Shown: positions 17,481 to 26,355, counted from the stretch's first letter. The stretch is DNA of 64,000 bases from JAPPFW01 sp965200835 (GCA_965200835.1 OZ241390.1:1302001-1366000), one strand, 5' to 3'. Notes: generated from the sequence alone by a model not told the origin. Program-made: numbers and translations.

Positions 17481-17499
17481 GCACCACCATCGGTCAACT

Positions 17500-17652
17500 C
17501 GAAGCCGGGGTGATTCCCTAGGACTTGCACCGGCATCAACAGGTAGAGGAAGTCGTCATGGCCCCCAGCTGCTCCCCCGACCCGCAGCCGAGCGACTGTC
17601 CGTTTCGGTTGATCCCTGATGGTGAGAGTCCTACCAAAGAGATGGCCGGGTG
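17500..17652 (-). pseudogene. Possible C-terminal fragment of a DNA polymerase III beta clamp (dnaN) copy
   Basis: Between DoxX and the deacetylase the minus strand has an open stretch reading ARLRVGGAAGG, then HDDFLYLLMPVQVLG. Beta clamps of actinobacteria end in a very similar (Y)xYLLMPVRLPG motif. No start, ribosome site or clamp body is present, so at most this is a relic. The match is short and could be chance; a profile search with the translated fragment would settle it. Confidence 0.3.
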
Positions 17653-17659
17653 AGGAGGA

Positions 17660-19117
17660 TCAACCAACCTCGCTGAGCAAATCGCAGAGTGGCTCGTAAA
17701 CGACGCCGGTGCCGGACAGGCGCTCCAGGATGATCTCTAGGCCGCGGACCGTCTCGGTGCGGTTGCCTCCGCCGTCATGCATGAGCACGATCGAACCGTC
17801 GGTGATCTGTCCCAGGACCCGATCGGCGATCTGCTGACCATTGAGACCGGTCCAGTCGTGGGCGCTGACCGACCAGGTATACACCTTGAGCCCGTATTCG
17901 GCGGCCCAGGCCCGGGTGTTCTTGTTGGTTGCCGCATAGGGTGGCCGCAGGCAGGCGGTGGCGTGCTCGCCGAGGATTTCCTGGGTCCGCCCGATGGTGC
18001 GGTCGAATTCCGCCTTGGTCAGCTTGGCCAGGTTCTCGTGATTCCAGGTGTGGTTAGCCACCGTGTGCCCTTCGGCCACGATGCGCTGGACCAGGTCCGG
18101 AAACTTCTCCACCAGCTTGCCGAGCACGAAGAAGGTGGCTCGGGCGTTGTAGCGGCTGAGAAGATCCAGCACATCGGGTGTGTGGACACGGGTGGGTCCA
18201 TCGTCGAAGGTCAGATACACGACGCTGCCAGGTCCGACCCGGGGCGCTCTCGGCTTGGTGCGGACGGGTGCCGGTTTGGTAGTGACGGGCACCGGTTCGG
18301 GTGCCTGCATCCACACGGTCAAGGCGTACGCGGCGGTCTCTTCCGCCGATGACACCACTCCCAAGCGCCAGGACCCATCCGCGGGTACGGTGATCTTCAG
18401 CCGTTGGGATTGGTCGCTCTCGGGGAGCACTACCTGATCTGCGATTTGGAGATCCAGCACGACTCCGGTCGGACTGGCCAGGGCCGCCACTAGCACCTGT
18501 CCCTCCGTTACTTCTACTACATAGGTCTGGCGGCTCCGCGGTCCGATCGATCCGGAGGCGATCGCGAGCACCTCCGCCCCATCAGGGATGTCGACCTCGG
18601 GACGATTGGGATCGGACAGCAGCAGATCGAGGGTGGGCGAACGGCTGGTTCGGGACTCCGGAGGACCCGATGCTGTCTGGTGACTGGTCCACACGATCGG
18701 AGTGAAAACCCAATCAGGTTGGCGCTCGGCCGCCACGTTGTCCGCGCTTGGTTGCAGGGTGGTGGTTGTGGAGACAGGCGCCTCGGGTACCGGTTGCGCC
18801 ACTTCGCTCGCCGCGGCGGCTTCGTCGCCAACTGTTGGTGCGGTAGTGATGGCTACGTTCCCACTCTCATCCGAGGCTGGATCCGCTGCGTCACGAGCCT
18901 GCATCGGGGTGGCAGTGGTAGTCGGATCCTGCGTGGTGGTCACCGCTCGTTCCTCCCGCAACCCGGATCCGTCACCAGCTTCTGCCGGTTGCGCCACCGT
19001 GGGAGCTACGGGCAGTACCAGAGTCGTTCCGGCAGACTGGTGTGCAGCCGCCGAACACGCCGAAATGACTCCCGCCAGCAAGGCTGCCATCACTCCTGTG
19101 CTCCGGGACCGTCTCAT
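17660..19117 (-). CDS. Polysaccharide deacetylase (NodB domain) lipoprotein
   Basis: Exported zinc deacetylase acting on cell-wall or extracellular N-acetylated glycans, 485 aa. The ATG at 19117 has GGAAGGAG five bases upstream and begins a lipoprotein signal ending LLAGVISAC. A Thr/Ala/Pro-rich linker and a roughly 100-residue unassigned middle region (about 180-270) precede the NodB domain. All catalytic motifs are present: TFDDGPT, the metal pair HTWNH, RPPYAATN, TYTW-type VYTWSVSAHDW and the closing IVLMHDGGG. The frame is open 18 codons upstream but without signal character. The substrate (peptidoglycan or other) is undetermined. Confidence 0.9.
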   Translation of the reverse strand: MRRSRSTGVMAALLAGVISACSAAAHQSAGTTLVLPVAPTVAQPAEAGDGSGLREERAVTTTQDPTTTATPMQARDAADPASDESGNVAITTAPTVGDEAAAASEVAQPVPEAPVSTTTTLQPSADNVAAERQPDWVFTPIVWTSHQTASGPPESRTSRSPTLDLLLSDPNRPEVDIPDGAEVLAIASGSIGPRSRQTYVVEVTEGQVLVAALASPTGVVLDLQIADQVVLPESDQSQRLKITVPADGSWRLGVVSSAEETAAYALTVWMQAPEPVPVTTKPAPVRTKPRAPRVGPGSVVYLTFDDGPTRVHTPDVLDLLSRYNARATFFVLGKLVEKFPDLVQRIVAEGHTVANHTWNHENLAKLTKAEFDRTIGRTQEILGEHATACLRPPYAATNKNTRAWAAEYGLKVYTWSVSAHDWTGLNGQQIADRVLGQITDGSIVLMHDGGGNRTETVRGLEIILERLSGTGVVYEPLCDLLSEVG

Positions 19118-19284
19118 CGAGCTCCTTCCACCTGGTCGGACTGGTGCGATAGGCGGGACCCGCGCCGTCATCGTCTACCGGTGCAGGTCTCCGTCATCCA
19201 TCCACTAGTGACAGGCCGGTAATTCGATCTCCAGGATAGGAAGGGTTCCGTGCTGGCAGCAGGATTTCCCCGCTCGCAGAGGCC

Positions 19285-20250
19285 CTACGGCTCGATCAGG
19301 ACCTTGCCGGTGGTTGCCCGACCTTCGAGGGCTCGATGGGCATCGGCCGCCTCCTCCAAGGCATATCGGTCCCCGATCCTTACCTCCAGACCGTCCGATA
19401 TCCAGGCGAATAGGCGTTCCGACTTCGCCAGCAGGGCTTGGCGATCAGCTATATGGTCGAACAGGGTCGGGCGGGTGACGAACAGCGACCCGTTGGCGGT
19501 CAGGACCAGCGGATCGACCGGATCCACTGGTCCCGAGGCATTCCCGAAGGCCACCATCAGCCCGAAGCGCCGGAGCAATCCGAAACCGGCAGGCACCGTG
19601 GCCTTTCCTACCCCGTCGTAGATGACATCGAGTGGCCGGTTACCCCCGATCTCGCGTACCCGTTCCGTGAAATCCTCCCGCCGGTAGAGGATGACATGGT
19701 CGGCACCGGCGGCCCGCGAGAGGTCCGCCTTGGCGTCGGTACCGACGGTGGTGTACACGGTGGCTCCCAGTCGCTTGGCCATCTGGGTCAGCAACAGACC
19801 GACCCCGCCTGCGCCGGCGTGGATCAGGCAGGTCGACTCCTCCGTGAGGGGGTAGGTGGCGGTGGCCAGGTACAGGGCGGTGAGCCCCTGGAGCATGGCG
19901 GCGGCCGCGATGTCCAGCGGGATGTCCTCGGGTACCGGAACGAGCAGATCGGCGGGTATGGCGGCCCGTTCCGCATAGGTGCCCAGCCTCGAACAGAAGG
20001 CAACCCGGTCACCCACCGCCAGATCGGACACCGCGGACCCTATCGAGGCCACCGTACCTGCCCCCTCCAGGCCGGGGGTGCAAGGGAGATCGACCGGATA
20101 CAGGCCGCTGCGGTGGTAGGTGTCGATGTAGTTGAGTCCAGCAGCCGCAATTTCCACGACCACCTCATTCGCCCCAGCCACCGGCTCATCCACCGTTTCG
20201 GTCACCATGACCTCGGGACCGCCTGCCTTCCTTACCACTACTGCCCGCAT
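19285..20250 (-). CDS. NAD(P)H:quinone oxidoreductase (QorA type)
   Basis: Zinc-independent MDR-family quinone reductase, 321 aa. The N-terminal GroES-like domain has AAGLNYIDTYHRSGLYPVDL and PGLEGAGTVASIG, typical of QorA. The Rossmann fold carries CLIHAGAGGVGLLLTQMAK for NADPH binding. It ends with EGRATTGKVLIEP, the usual family terminus. It is monocistronic and not linked to the deacetylase. The physiological quinone or aldehyde substrate is not deducible. Confidence 0.9.
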   Translation of the reverse strand: MRAVVVRKAGGPEVMVTETVDEPVAGANEVVVEIAAAGLNYIDTYHRSGLYPVDLPCTPGLEGAGTVASIGSAVSDLAVGDRVAFCSRLGTYAERAAIPADLLVPVPEDIPLDIAAAAMLQGLTALYLATATYPLTEESTCLIHAGAGGVGLLLTQMAKRLGATVYTTVGTDAKADLSRAAGADHVILYRREDFTERVREIGGNRPLDVIYDGVGKATVPAGFGLLRRFGLMVAFGNASGPVDPVDPLVLTANGSLFVTRPTLFDHIADRQALLAKSERLFAWISDGLEVRIGDRYALEEAADAHRALEGRATTGKVLIEP

Positions 20251-20445
20251 GGGCTTCTCCTATCCAGTCCGACTGACCCTCGCCCGTCAGGGCTCTTGCC
20301 CTCGGTAAGCGCGAGGCGTACACCTAGTTCATGTGGTTTGTGAACCTACTGCCGTCCTCTAGCCAGCGCTAGAGCAGAGCGCGGACTCCGGGCATCCGGC
20401 CTTACCGAACCCGGTTTGTGCGGCGGCCCGATGCACGCCTTGGGC

Positions 20446-20481
20446 TTGGCAAATCAACGATGTGATACCATGTACCACATG
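20446..20481 (+). promoter_or_regulatory. Promoter/operator of the vapBC pair; possible leaderless start
   Basis: An imperfect palindrome, GTGATAC (20462-20468), CAT, GTACCAC (20472-20478), ends one base before the ATG at 20479. A TANNNT-type -10, TACCAT (20466-20471), lies inside it, seven bases before that ATG, and no ribosome binding site is present. This suggests a leaderless antitoxin mRNA with an autorepression operator over the -10 and start. TTGGCA at 20446-20451 is poorly spaced as a -35. Confidence 0.4.
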
Positions 20482-20751
20482 GGGAGGGTCGGGCTCAGGG
20501 AACTCAGGCACAACACAGCAGAGGTTGTAGCTAGAGCGGAGGCAGGCGAAACAGTGACCATCACCAACAGGGGCCGTCCGGTTGCCCGTATGACTCGAAT
20601 CCCCACTTCGACCAGGCAGGAACTTATCCAGGCCGGTGTTTTGGTGCCCGCTACCGGCAACATCGATGACCTCCCCGAGCCGGTCGAAGTCCAGGGAGTT
20701 TCGGTATCAGAAGTCCTGCTTGCTATGCGTGAAGAGGACCGAGAGCGTTGA
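20479..20751 (+). CDS. vapB: Type II antitoxin, Phd/YefM family
   Basis: A 90-aa antitoxin from the ATG at 20479 (an in-frame ATG also lies at 20470). The N-terminal Phd/YefM fold reads GLRELRHNTAEVVARAEAGE and TVTITNRGRPVARM, which bind operator DNA. The C-terminal part, EPVEVQGVSVSEVLLAMREE, would wrap the toxin. Its TGA overlaps the toxin ATG by one base (TGATG), so the pair is translationally coupled. The upstream palindrome fits autoregulation. Confidence 0.85.
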   Translation: MGRVGLRELRHNTAEVVARAEAGETVTITNRGRPVARMTRIPTSTRQELIQAGVLVPATGNIDDLPEPVEVQGVSVSEVLLAMREEDRER

Positions 20752-21158
20752 TGGGCCATTACATCGACTCGTCCGCCCTCGTCAAGCTCGTGGCCCGGGA
20801 GCCTGAAAGCAACGCCCTCAGGGCATGGCTCAGGGATCAGCCAGCCCGTCAGTTCATCAGCGACTTGAGCAGTGTGGAGGTCACCAGGGCTTTAGCGGTA
20901 AAGGGGATTGACGACCGGAAGACAATGGACCAGGTGCTCAGCATGTTCGATTGCTTGAGACTTCGCCCGATGATCTTGGAGCAGGCACGGTTGCTCAGGC
21001 CAGCAGAGCTTCGGACCCTGGATGCCATACATCTCGCTTCCGCGATGAGTGTCGGTCCAGACTTGGAGGGGGTTGTCACATACGATCATCGTCTCATAGT
21101 CGCTGCCGCAAACAACGGTATACCTGTGAGTACGCCGTCGCCACATAGTCCGGGCTGA
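20751..21158 (+). CDS. vapC: VapC-family PIN-domain toxin
   Basis: A 135-aa PIN-domain ribonuclease. Acidic metal ligands are present: D in YIDSSALVKL, E in SSVEVTRAL, D in LRTLDAIHLASA and D in VTYDHRLIVAA. It starts with the ATG at 20751 overlapping the antitoxin stop. VapC toxins cut tRNA or rRNA when freed from antitoxin. Both genes look intact, so the module is probably active. Confidence 0.9.
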   Translation: MGHYIDSSALVKLVAREPESNALRAWLRDQPARQFISDLSSVEVTRALAVKGIDDRKTMDQVLSMFDCLRLRPMILEQARLLRPAELRTLDAIHLASAMSVGPDLEGVVTYDHRLIVAAANNGIPVSTPSPHSPG

Positions 21159-21236
21159 GCGGTTGCTTCGTCGGCCAGAGCCTGGAAGTTGTTCGATGTA
21201 ATGCAGGGTGGTACCCATCGACGGGAATGGCTAGGG

Positions 21237-22181
21237 CTATAGGTCTGCGAGCTGTTCCTCTATGACTTCCTCGTCGTAGGGAGCGATGCCAGTCAGGCGG
21301 TTGCCCAGGTGGTCGAGCAGTGTGTAGTCGGAGGTGCTGCCCATTCCGTAGTGATCCCAGGCCGCCCGGGATTCGCTCCATAGCAAGGTGAAGGTGGTCC
21401 CCCGAGCGACGGCGAACTCCTGGGCGGACTCCAGTGTGCCGACCGCACCTACGCCGACGACGGTCAGGCGGTCCGAGTTCTTACGAGCGAACTGCTCGAT
21501 GGCCGGCGCTTCGTGCCAGCACGTCTCTCAGAACGGTGACCAGAACCAGAACAGCAGGGGCTTGTCCCCCTTGACTACCGACCGCAGGCTGACCAGGGCA
21601 CCGGTTGCGGTGTCGAACAGCTCGATGTCGGGTACGTCATCGGAGACCTGGAAGGCACCCGTGGTGGTAGTGGCGAGTGTGGTGGACACCTCCGCGACGG
21701 CTTCGGTGGTGGTGGTGGACTCGCTGGTGGTCGAGTCTGAAGTGGTTGTGGTAGGGGGGGTGTTGACAGGTGCATCATCAGAAATGGCCTCAGTAGTGGT
21801 GGGGAGGCTGTCCGCGGCGGGATTGGAGGCGGGTTCGTTGGTAGTGGCAGACGTATCATCGGTGGGTACTCCGGTGGTGGCAGTGGTGGGTCCCGGATCC
21901 GCCGGTTCGCTCAGGCCGGTAGTCGTCGTGATGTTCGCCGTGGTGGTCGGGGTTGGGGCTTCGCTCGCAGGTTCCTGCTGGGTGGAGGTGGGACTTGCGG
22001 TGGATGTCGGGGTGCTGACCTCGGCCACCGCCTCGACGGAGGTGGAGGTGGCTGGACCGTCGGGCGAGTCCGGTGACGATGAGACTTCTCCGGAGCCGCA
22101 AGCGGGCACTATCAGCCCGATGGCCAACACCGCACCTAGCCAGATGCGGACCAAGACCTTCGACTGGGATGCGGAACCCAT
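21237..22181 (-). CDS. TlpA-like thioredoxin-fold lipoprotein with in-frame UGA (putative selenoprotein, UxxC)
   Basis: Read through one TGA, this frame encodes 314 residues. The ATG at 22181 overlaps the previous gene's TGA by one base. A lipoprotein signal ends in LIVPAC, then come about 150 residues of Thr/Ser/Pro/Glu-rich linker, then a TlpA/AhpC-TSA fold. At codon 218 (21530-21528), TGA sits where the first redox Cys belongs: LLFWFWSPF-U-ETCWHEAPAI. The following 96 codons to TAG at 21237 stay open and family-like (LTVVGVGAVGTLESAQEF, GMGSTSDYTLLDHLGNRLTG). The site would be Sec-Glu-Thr-Cys, and a stem-loop follows the UGA. The alternative is a nonsense mutation of TGC or TGT, but no other damage is seen. 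Expected location is the outer face of the cell membrane, as a thiol-disulfide reductase. Confidence 0.75.
21502..21520 (-). promoter_or_regulatory. Candidate bacterial SECIS stem-loop in the TlpA-like gene
   Basis: Eight bases after the UGA, GCTGGC (21520-21515) pairs with GCCGGC (21507-21502), six pairs including one U-G, around ACGAAGC. An extra C-G pair inside the loop would leave a GAA apical loop beginning with G, about 16 bases from the UGA. This is at the short end of the spacing I recall for bacterial SECIS elements, so support is moderate. Confidence 0.35.
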
Positions 22182-22855
22182 CACCCTTCGACGCCGAGTA
22201 TCACGGTGGTGGCTGGGCGGTCAGGCTCGCCTGTCCGGCCGGTTAGTAGCAGCACGCCGAAGCCGACCAGCCACAACCAGAAGACGCCGCCCACTATCCG
22301 ATGCACAATGGTGGCGGAGTCTATCCAGATGAACTGCATGGCGATGGCGATCGAAGCCGACCAGGGAGCCAGGTGCCGCAGCACCCCACGTGATTGCCAT
22401 TGAAAGCCGGCGATGGCCAGGACCGCCAGACCTGCCAGGGCGAATCCGATCTTGCCGGTCGACCATCGCAGATCCGAGGTCAAGTCCGCCAACCCGAGCA
22501 GCGGGGAGAGAGCCCCGAGAGGAACCACTTCGGGCGCTAGGGCGGCTAGCGCGATCGCCAGGGCTCCTGAGGCAGCGGTAAACGCCCCGGAGAGGGCCAG
22601 GCATATCCCCATCCCCAGGACCGGGAGTCTGGACAGAGGCCGGAAGAGCGGAGTTCTGGGCAGATACCACGCGGCGCCGAACAAGGTGATCCCGGAGACC
22701 AGGCGGGCGACGCCGGCCAACACGTACATCGACCGGTTCTCCGATATGGCGATCAGCGACCCGATCAGGGTGGTGCCATCCGCGCCAGCCGCCAGGCGAC
22801 CGATCACCATCACGCCGTTGGCCACCGCGGTCAGCAACAACAACCGCCCCGCCAT
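22181..22855 (-). CDS. Uncharacterised multi-pass membrane protein
   Basis: A 224-aa protein from the ATG at 22855 with about seven hydrophobic segments and almost no soluble domain. Recognisable stretches are LLLLTAVANGVMVIGRLAAG, a Gly/Ala-rich core and HRIVGGVFWLWLVGFGVLL. It contains no Cys pair, so it is not a CcdA/DsbD thiol transporter despite standing directly upstream of the thioredoxin-like gene, with which it shares one base. It weakly resembles DUF4386-type proteins. The frame is open to 22978, but the extra segment lacks family character. Function unknown; probably co-transcribed with the putative selenoprotein. Confidence 0.7.
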   Translation of the reverse strand: MAGRLLLLTAVANGVMVIGRLAAGADGTTLIGSLIAISENRSMYVLAGVARLVSGITLFGAAWYLPRTPLFRPLSRLPVLGMGICLALSGAFTAASGALAIALAALAPEVVPLGALSPLLGLADLTSDLRWSTGKIGFALAGLAVLAIAGFQWQSRGVLRHLAPWSASIAIAMQFIWIDSATIVHRIVGGVFWLWLVGFGVLLLTGRTGEPDRPATTVILGVEG

Positions 22856-23317
22856 GACGGCAGACCGTTCCCGGGCTCCTCCGTTCAAGACCGCCCGGCG
22901 AACACGGGTGAGGCTCCCTCCAGACACTTGCACTTGATGAAGCTCCAGACACACGAGGTCTACGACGCAGAGAGTCACACGGGATTAGTCAGGAAGAGAT
23001 CCCATCCAACTCGCTTGCTCGAAAACGGCAGGGTCGAGCGGGCGCCGCCGATCACCCTAATGGGCGGTCATGAAGAACCCAAGACCGGCGGCTCGCTCTC
23101 CAGCCTTGGCGCCACGGATCAGAACCCCCCCGGAGTGGGCTGGCGGAGGGTTGGGGGCGCGGTCCTCTTGTAGGATGAATGCGAAGGTCCCCCGCCGGGG
23201 GCATCCTCGAGCCATCATGCTGTGCGCCGTCGGCGCCACGCCCCGCGGACCATCAGAAGGTTCCGCAGACCGGCGGACGGCTGCCCGCCAAACGAAGCAC
23301 GATCCGGAGCGATAACG
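22856..23317. other. Divergent intergenic region, no gene seen
   Basis: These 462 bases separate the minus-strand membrane protein from the plus-strand MFS gene. Open frames here lack ribosome sites and family character. No strong promoter, palindrome or RNA gene is recognisable. Confidence 0.5.
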
Positions 23318-24568
23318 TTGCAGACCTTGACCAGGATCTCTCGAAGCCGGCGGACCCTGGTGATCGTGATGGTCGCCGGCTGCCTGATCGCCACCGTGGG
23401 GTTCGGGGTGCGCTCGATCTTCGGGTTGTTCCTGGCTCCCATGACGATCGCCCATGACTGGAGCCGAGAGACCTTCGCCCTCGCCCTGGCGATCCAGAAC
23501 CTCCTGTGGGGGATGGGACTGCCGGTGGCGGGCGCGCTAGCCGATCGGTACGGCGCCCGCTACGTGCTGGGTGCCGGATCGTTGATCTATGCGGCCGGCA
23601 TCTGGGGGATGGCGGCTTCCGGTACCGGCCTAGCCCTGCAGCTGACCGCTGGCGTGTTAGTGGGCCTCGGGGTGGCCTTCACTGCCTTCTCGCTGGCACT
23701 GGCAGCCATGGCTCGGGCGGTGGGGCCGGAGCGACGTTCGCTGGCCCTCGGTCTGGGGACTGCTGCCAGTTCTTTGGGACAGGTGCTGTTCTCCCCGCTC
23801 GGCCAGTGGTTCATCTCGGCTTACGGCTGGCATACGGCGCTGCTGTTCCTGGCTTCGATCGTGCTGGTGATCATCCCACTGGCCTTCGCGTTGCCCAAGG
23901 GGCCGGTCCAGGTGGATACGACAGCAGAGGATCAGAGTCTCGGCGAGGCGCTGGTCGAGGCCCGGACCCATCGGGGCTACGTACTGCTGACCAGCGGATT
24001 CTTCGTGTGTGGATTCCATGTCGCCTTCATAACGGTCCACTTCCCGGCCTTCGTACAGGATCTTGGCCTGGCCCCCTCCATCGGGGCCTTGGGTATCGCC
24101 CTGATCGGTGCCTTCAATATCGTCGGATCGTTCAGTAGCGGAGCCTTCGGGCAGCGCTGGTCCAAGAAGAGGGGCCTGACCGGCATCTACACCTTAAGAG
24201 CGGTGATGATCACCCTGATGCTTGTGATGCCCAAGACGGAGGTGAACATTCTCGTGTTCGCAGCAGTCATGGGCCTGCTGTGGCTCTCCACGGTGCCGCT
24301 TACCACCGGGATCATTGGCCAGGTGTTCGGCGTGCGGTATCTGGCCACCCTATTCGGGGTGTTGTTTCTCTCTCACCAGCTGGGAAGCTTTCTGGGGGTT
24401 TGGCTGGGGGGTTACATATACGACCGGACGGGATCCTACGATCCAGTCTGGTGGTTGGGAGTCGGATTGGGAGTGGCGGCCGCGCTCATTCACCTCCCGA
24501 TCGACGAACGTCCCCTTCCGCGGCTCCTCCGTAAGGCCCGCTACCCGGATTTACCGCCCGGTTCCTAG
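23318..24568 (+). CDS. MFS transporter
   Basis: A 12-helix major facilitator superfamily permease, 416 aa from the TTG at 23318, preceded by GGAGCGA. Motif A between helices 2 and 3 reads GALADRYGARYVLG. It resembles monocarboxylate/oxalate-formate type MFS_1 proteins in helix 1 (GFGVRSIFGLFLAPM) and in the LALGLGTAASSLGQVLFSPL segment. The substrate is unknown. The frame is open further upstream, but the Arg-rich extension has no membrane character. Confidence 0.85.
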   Translation: MQTLTRISRSRRTLVIVMVAGCLIATVGFGVRSIFGLFLAPMTIAHDWSRETFALALAIQNLLWGMGLPVAGALADRYGARYVLGAGSLIYAAGIWGMAASGTGLALQLTAGVLVGLGVAFTAFSLALAAMARAVGPERRSLALGLGTAASSLGQVLFSPLGQWFISAYGWHTALLFLASIVLVIIPLAFALPKGPVQVDTTAEDQSLGEALVEARTHRGYVLLTSGFFVCGFHVAFITVHFPAFVQDLGLAPSIGALGIALIGAFNIVGSFSSGAFGQRWSKKRGLTGIYTLRAVMITLMLVMPKTEVNILVFAAVMGLLWLSTVPLTTGIIGQVFGVRYLATLFGVLFLSHQLGSFLGVWLGGYIYDRTGSYDPVWWLGVGLGVAAALIHLPIDERPLPRLLRKARYPDLPPGS

Positions 24569-24658
24569 CCGGATGGTGATCGGGAGGTCGGGATGCCGCA
24601 CGATCACCTAGTAGGTCGCCACGTCGTCCTACCCGACCCTCTCCGAGGGGGCGGAACA

Positions 24659-24871
24659 TGTCACACCCCTCCGCCATACTGTCGCATAGCTGCAAACACC
24701 AACGATCCGTTACCGGCGTCGAGCGGATCAGGGCTGGGATCATCGATCGGAGCAGATCCGCGAGGCCTCGAGAGGCCGGAAGGCTCGCGCTCCGAATCAG
24801 GAGCACCTTTGGCGGTGGTGGCTGGGGGAGGGCCCGAGGGGGCAGCGCGCCGTGGCGGTTTTTCGCGTTCT
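24659..24871 (+). repeat. Non-coding repeat element, copy B
   Basis: This 213-bp plus-strand stretch begins TGTCACACCC, then CATACTG, and ends with TGGGGGAGGGCCCG, GGCGG and TTTTCGCGTTCT, matching copy A at 2291-2481 in order and spacing. It occupies most of the 382-base gap before cofC and ends about 80 bases upstream of the cofC start. GGCGGA (24650-24655) and TCCGCC (24669-24674) can pair across its 5' edge. Confidence 0.55.
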
Positions 24872-24950
24872 CGTGGCTGCTTTCACTTGCGGGAGATCCA
24901 TGGGAGGATCCGGACACCCCATGCGGGAGCACCCGAGGAGGGGTTCCGCG

Positions 24951-25610
24951 ATGGATGATCCGGTGGTTGCTCTTCCCATCCGGTCCTTCCGGGACGCTTA
25001 CCGGAGGCTGGCGGGCGCTCACGATCCGGACTTCCGCGCCTTGCTCGCTCGGGAACTGGCATCTCGTACGGCACGGGTGGTTCAAGCAACGGGACCGTCG
25101 CCATTGATCGTCTCATCGGCGCCCGAGGTGAAGACATGGGCGTCGAAACTCGGCCTCGTCACCCTGGACGATCCTCCCGGAGGCGGGCTAAACAGTGCTG
25201 CTGCTGAGGCGGTCCGCTTTGCCGGGGATCGTCCGTGGCTGATCCTGCACGCCGACCTTCCCTGCCTCGTGCCGGCCGAGGTGTCGAACGTCTTGGAGCT
25301 TGTCCGCAGCGGCCGTCATGTGGTGGCGTTCTCATACGATGGCGGGACTTCCGCGCTCGGTGGCTCGGGGGAGTTTCCGTTCTCATATGGGGTGGCCAGC
25401 TTCCAGCGCCATCTAAGTGCCGACCACTTTCCGGTGGTGGTGGGTTCGGTCGGATTCGCCCTCGACATCGACCGGCCGGGGGATCTGGTGGCAGCGGCTT
25501 CCGATCCGAGGGGTGCCTGGTTGATCGACCGGGGTCTGGCGCCGAAGGTGCACACCGGTGGCTCCCACTACTCTGGCCGGGTGCTCGTAGGCAAGGAGCA
25601 GAATTACTGA
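24951..25610 (+). CDS. cofC: 2-phospho-L-lactate (or phosphoenolpyruvate) guanylyltransferase, F420 biosynthesis
   Basis: A 219-aa nucleotidyltransferase of the CofC/FbiD family, which activates phospholactate or phosphoenolpyruvate with GTP for coenzyme F420 side-chain assembly. Signature stretches are VVALPIRSFRDAYRRLAG, LASRTARVV, GGGLNSAAAEAV, ILHADLPCLVPAEV and GFALDIDRPGDL. The ATG at 24951 follows GAGGAGGGG. The three following genes lie in the same direction with no gap. An F420-type oxidoreductase sits two genes downstream, which supports the assignment. Confidence 0.85.
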   Translation: MDDPVVALPIRSFRDAYRRLAGAHDPDFRALLARELASRTARVVQATGPSPLIVSSAPEVKTWASKLGLVTLDDPPGGGLNSAAAEAVRFAGDRPWLILHADLPCLVPAEVSNVLELVRSGRHVVAFSYDGGTSALGGSGEFPFSYGVASFQRHLSADHFPVVVGSVGFALDIDRPGDLVAAASDPRGAWLIDRGLAPKVHTGGSHYSGRVLVGKEQNY

Positions 25611-25611
25611 A

Positions 25612-26355
25612 ATGGCAAGTGGATCGGGAACCGCCGCCCTCGTAACCGGCGGAGCGCGGGGTATCGGGCGGGGCATCGCCGAGCGCCTGGCCAGGCGCGG
25701 GGACACGGTGTTCATAGCTGACATTGCCGGTGAGGAGGAGGCCGCCTCCCAGCTACGCGATGAAGGCCTCGATGCCCGCCCGGTGCGGCTCGATGTCCGC
25801 GACGAGGTGGCGATCGAGGAGGCCGCGGAACGCGTGGACCGGGAGATGCCGCTGGCCACGATGGTGAACAACGCCGGGATCGGCTGGATACGCCCGCTGG
25901 TCGAGGTAACCGCCGAGGAGTTCGATCAGCTGATGGCAGTGAATCTGCGAGCGGTCTTCTTCGGGATCCAGGCAGCTGCCCGGGTGATGATCCGCCGCCG
26001 GGCTGGCTGCATCGTCAATACCGCTTCGACCTCGGCCTTCTCAGCCTCCACCACCCCGATGGTCCCCTACGACACCTCGAAGGGCGCGGTCCGGATGCTC
26101 ACCATCGCCTCAGCTCGGGAGCTGGCTCCCTACGGGATAAGGGTGAACGCGGTAGCCCCGGGCACGGTGGACACCGATCTGGTGCGGTCCGTCCTCGGTG
26201 ACGAACGGTCCCGGGCACAGGCCGGTACATTCATCCCCCTTGGCCGCCTCGGCCAACCGGCCGATATCGCGGCGGCGGTCGACTTCCTTTCCTCGGAATC
26301 CGCTTCCTACATCACCGGCCATGTGCTAGTCGTGGACGGGGGGTGGTTGACGTGA
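25612..26355 (+). CDS. SDR-family oxidoreductase
   Basis: Classical short-chain dehydrogenase/reductase, 247 aa. Cofactor loop TGGARGIGRG, NNAG motif in MVNNAGIGW and catalytic YDTSK are all present; the C-terminal VLVVDGGWLT is typical. It starts one base after the cofC stop and overlaps the next gene by four bases (GTGA), so the group is an operon. The substrate cannot be told from sequence. Confidence 0.9.
   Translation: MASGSGTAALVTGGARGIGRGIAERLARRGDTVFIADIAGEEEAASQLRDEGLDARPVRLDVRDEVAIEEAAERVDREMPLATMVNNAGIGWIRPLVEVTAEEFDQLMAVNLRAVFFGIQAAARVMIRRRAGCIVNTASTSAFSASTTPMVPYDTSKGAVRMLTIASARELAPYGIRVNAVAPGTVDTDLVRSVLGDERSRAQAGTFIPLGRLGQPADIAAAVDFLSSESASYITGHVLVVDGGWLT

Noticed and set aside
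21237..21530. TGA reassigned to Trp to explain the interrupted thioredoxin-like gene
   Set aside because: TGA is the normal stop in many intact genes of the window, including overlapping starts and stops, so a genetic-code change is excluded.
22181..22855. CcdA/DsbD-type thiol transporter feeding the TlpA-like protein
   Set aside because: Attractive by position, but the protein has no membrane Cys pair and does not match CcdA helices.
24658..25107. Gene starting ATGTCACACCCC upstream of cofC
   Set aside because: It overlaps the repeat element and then cofC in another frame; its counterpart in repeat copy A is interrupted by a stop.
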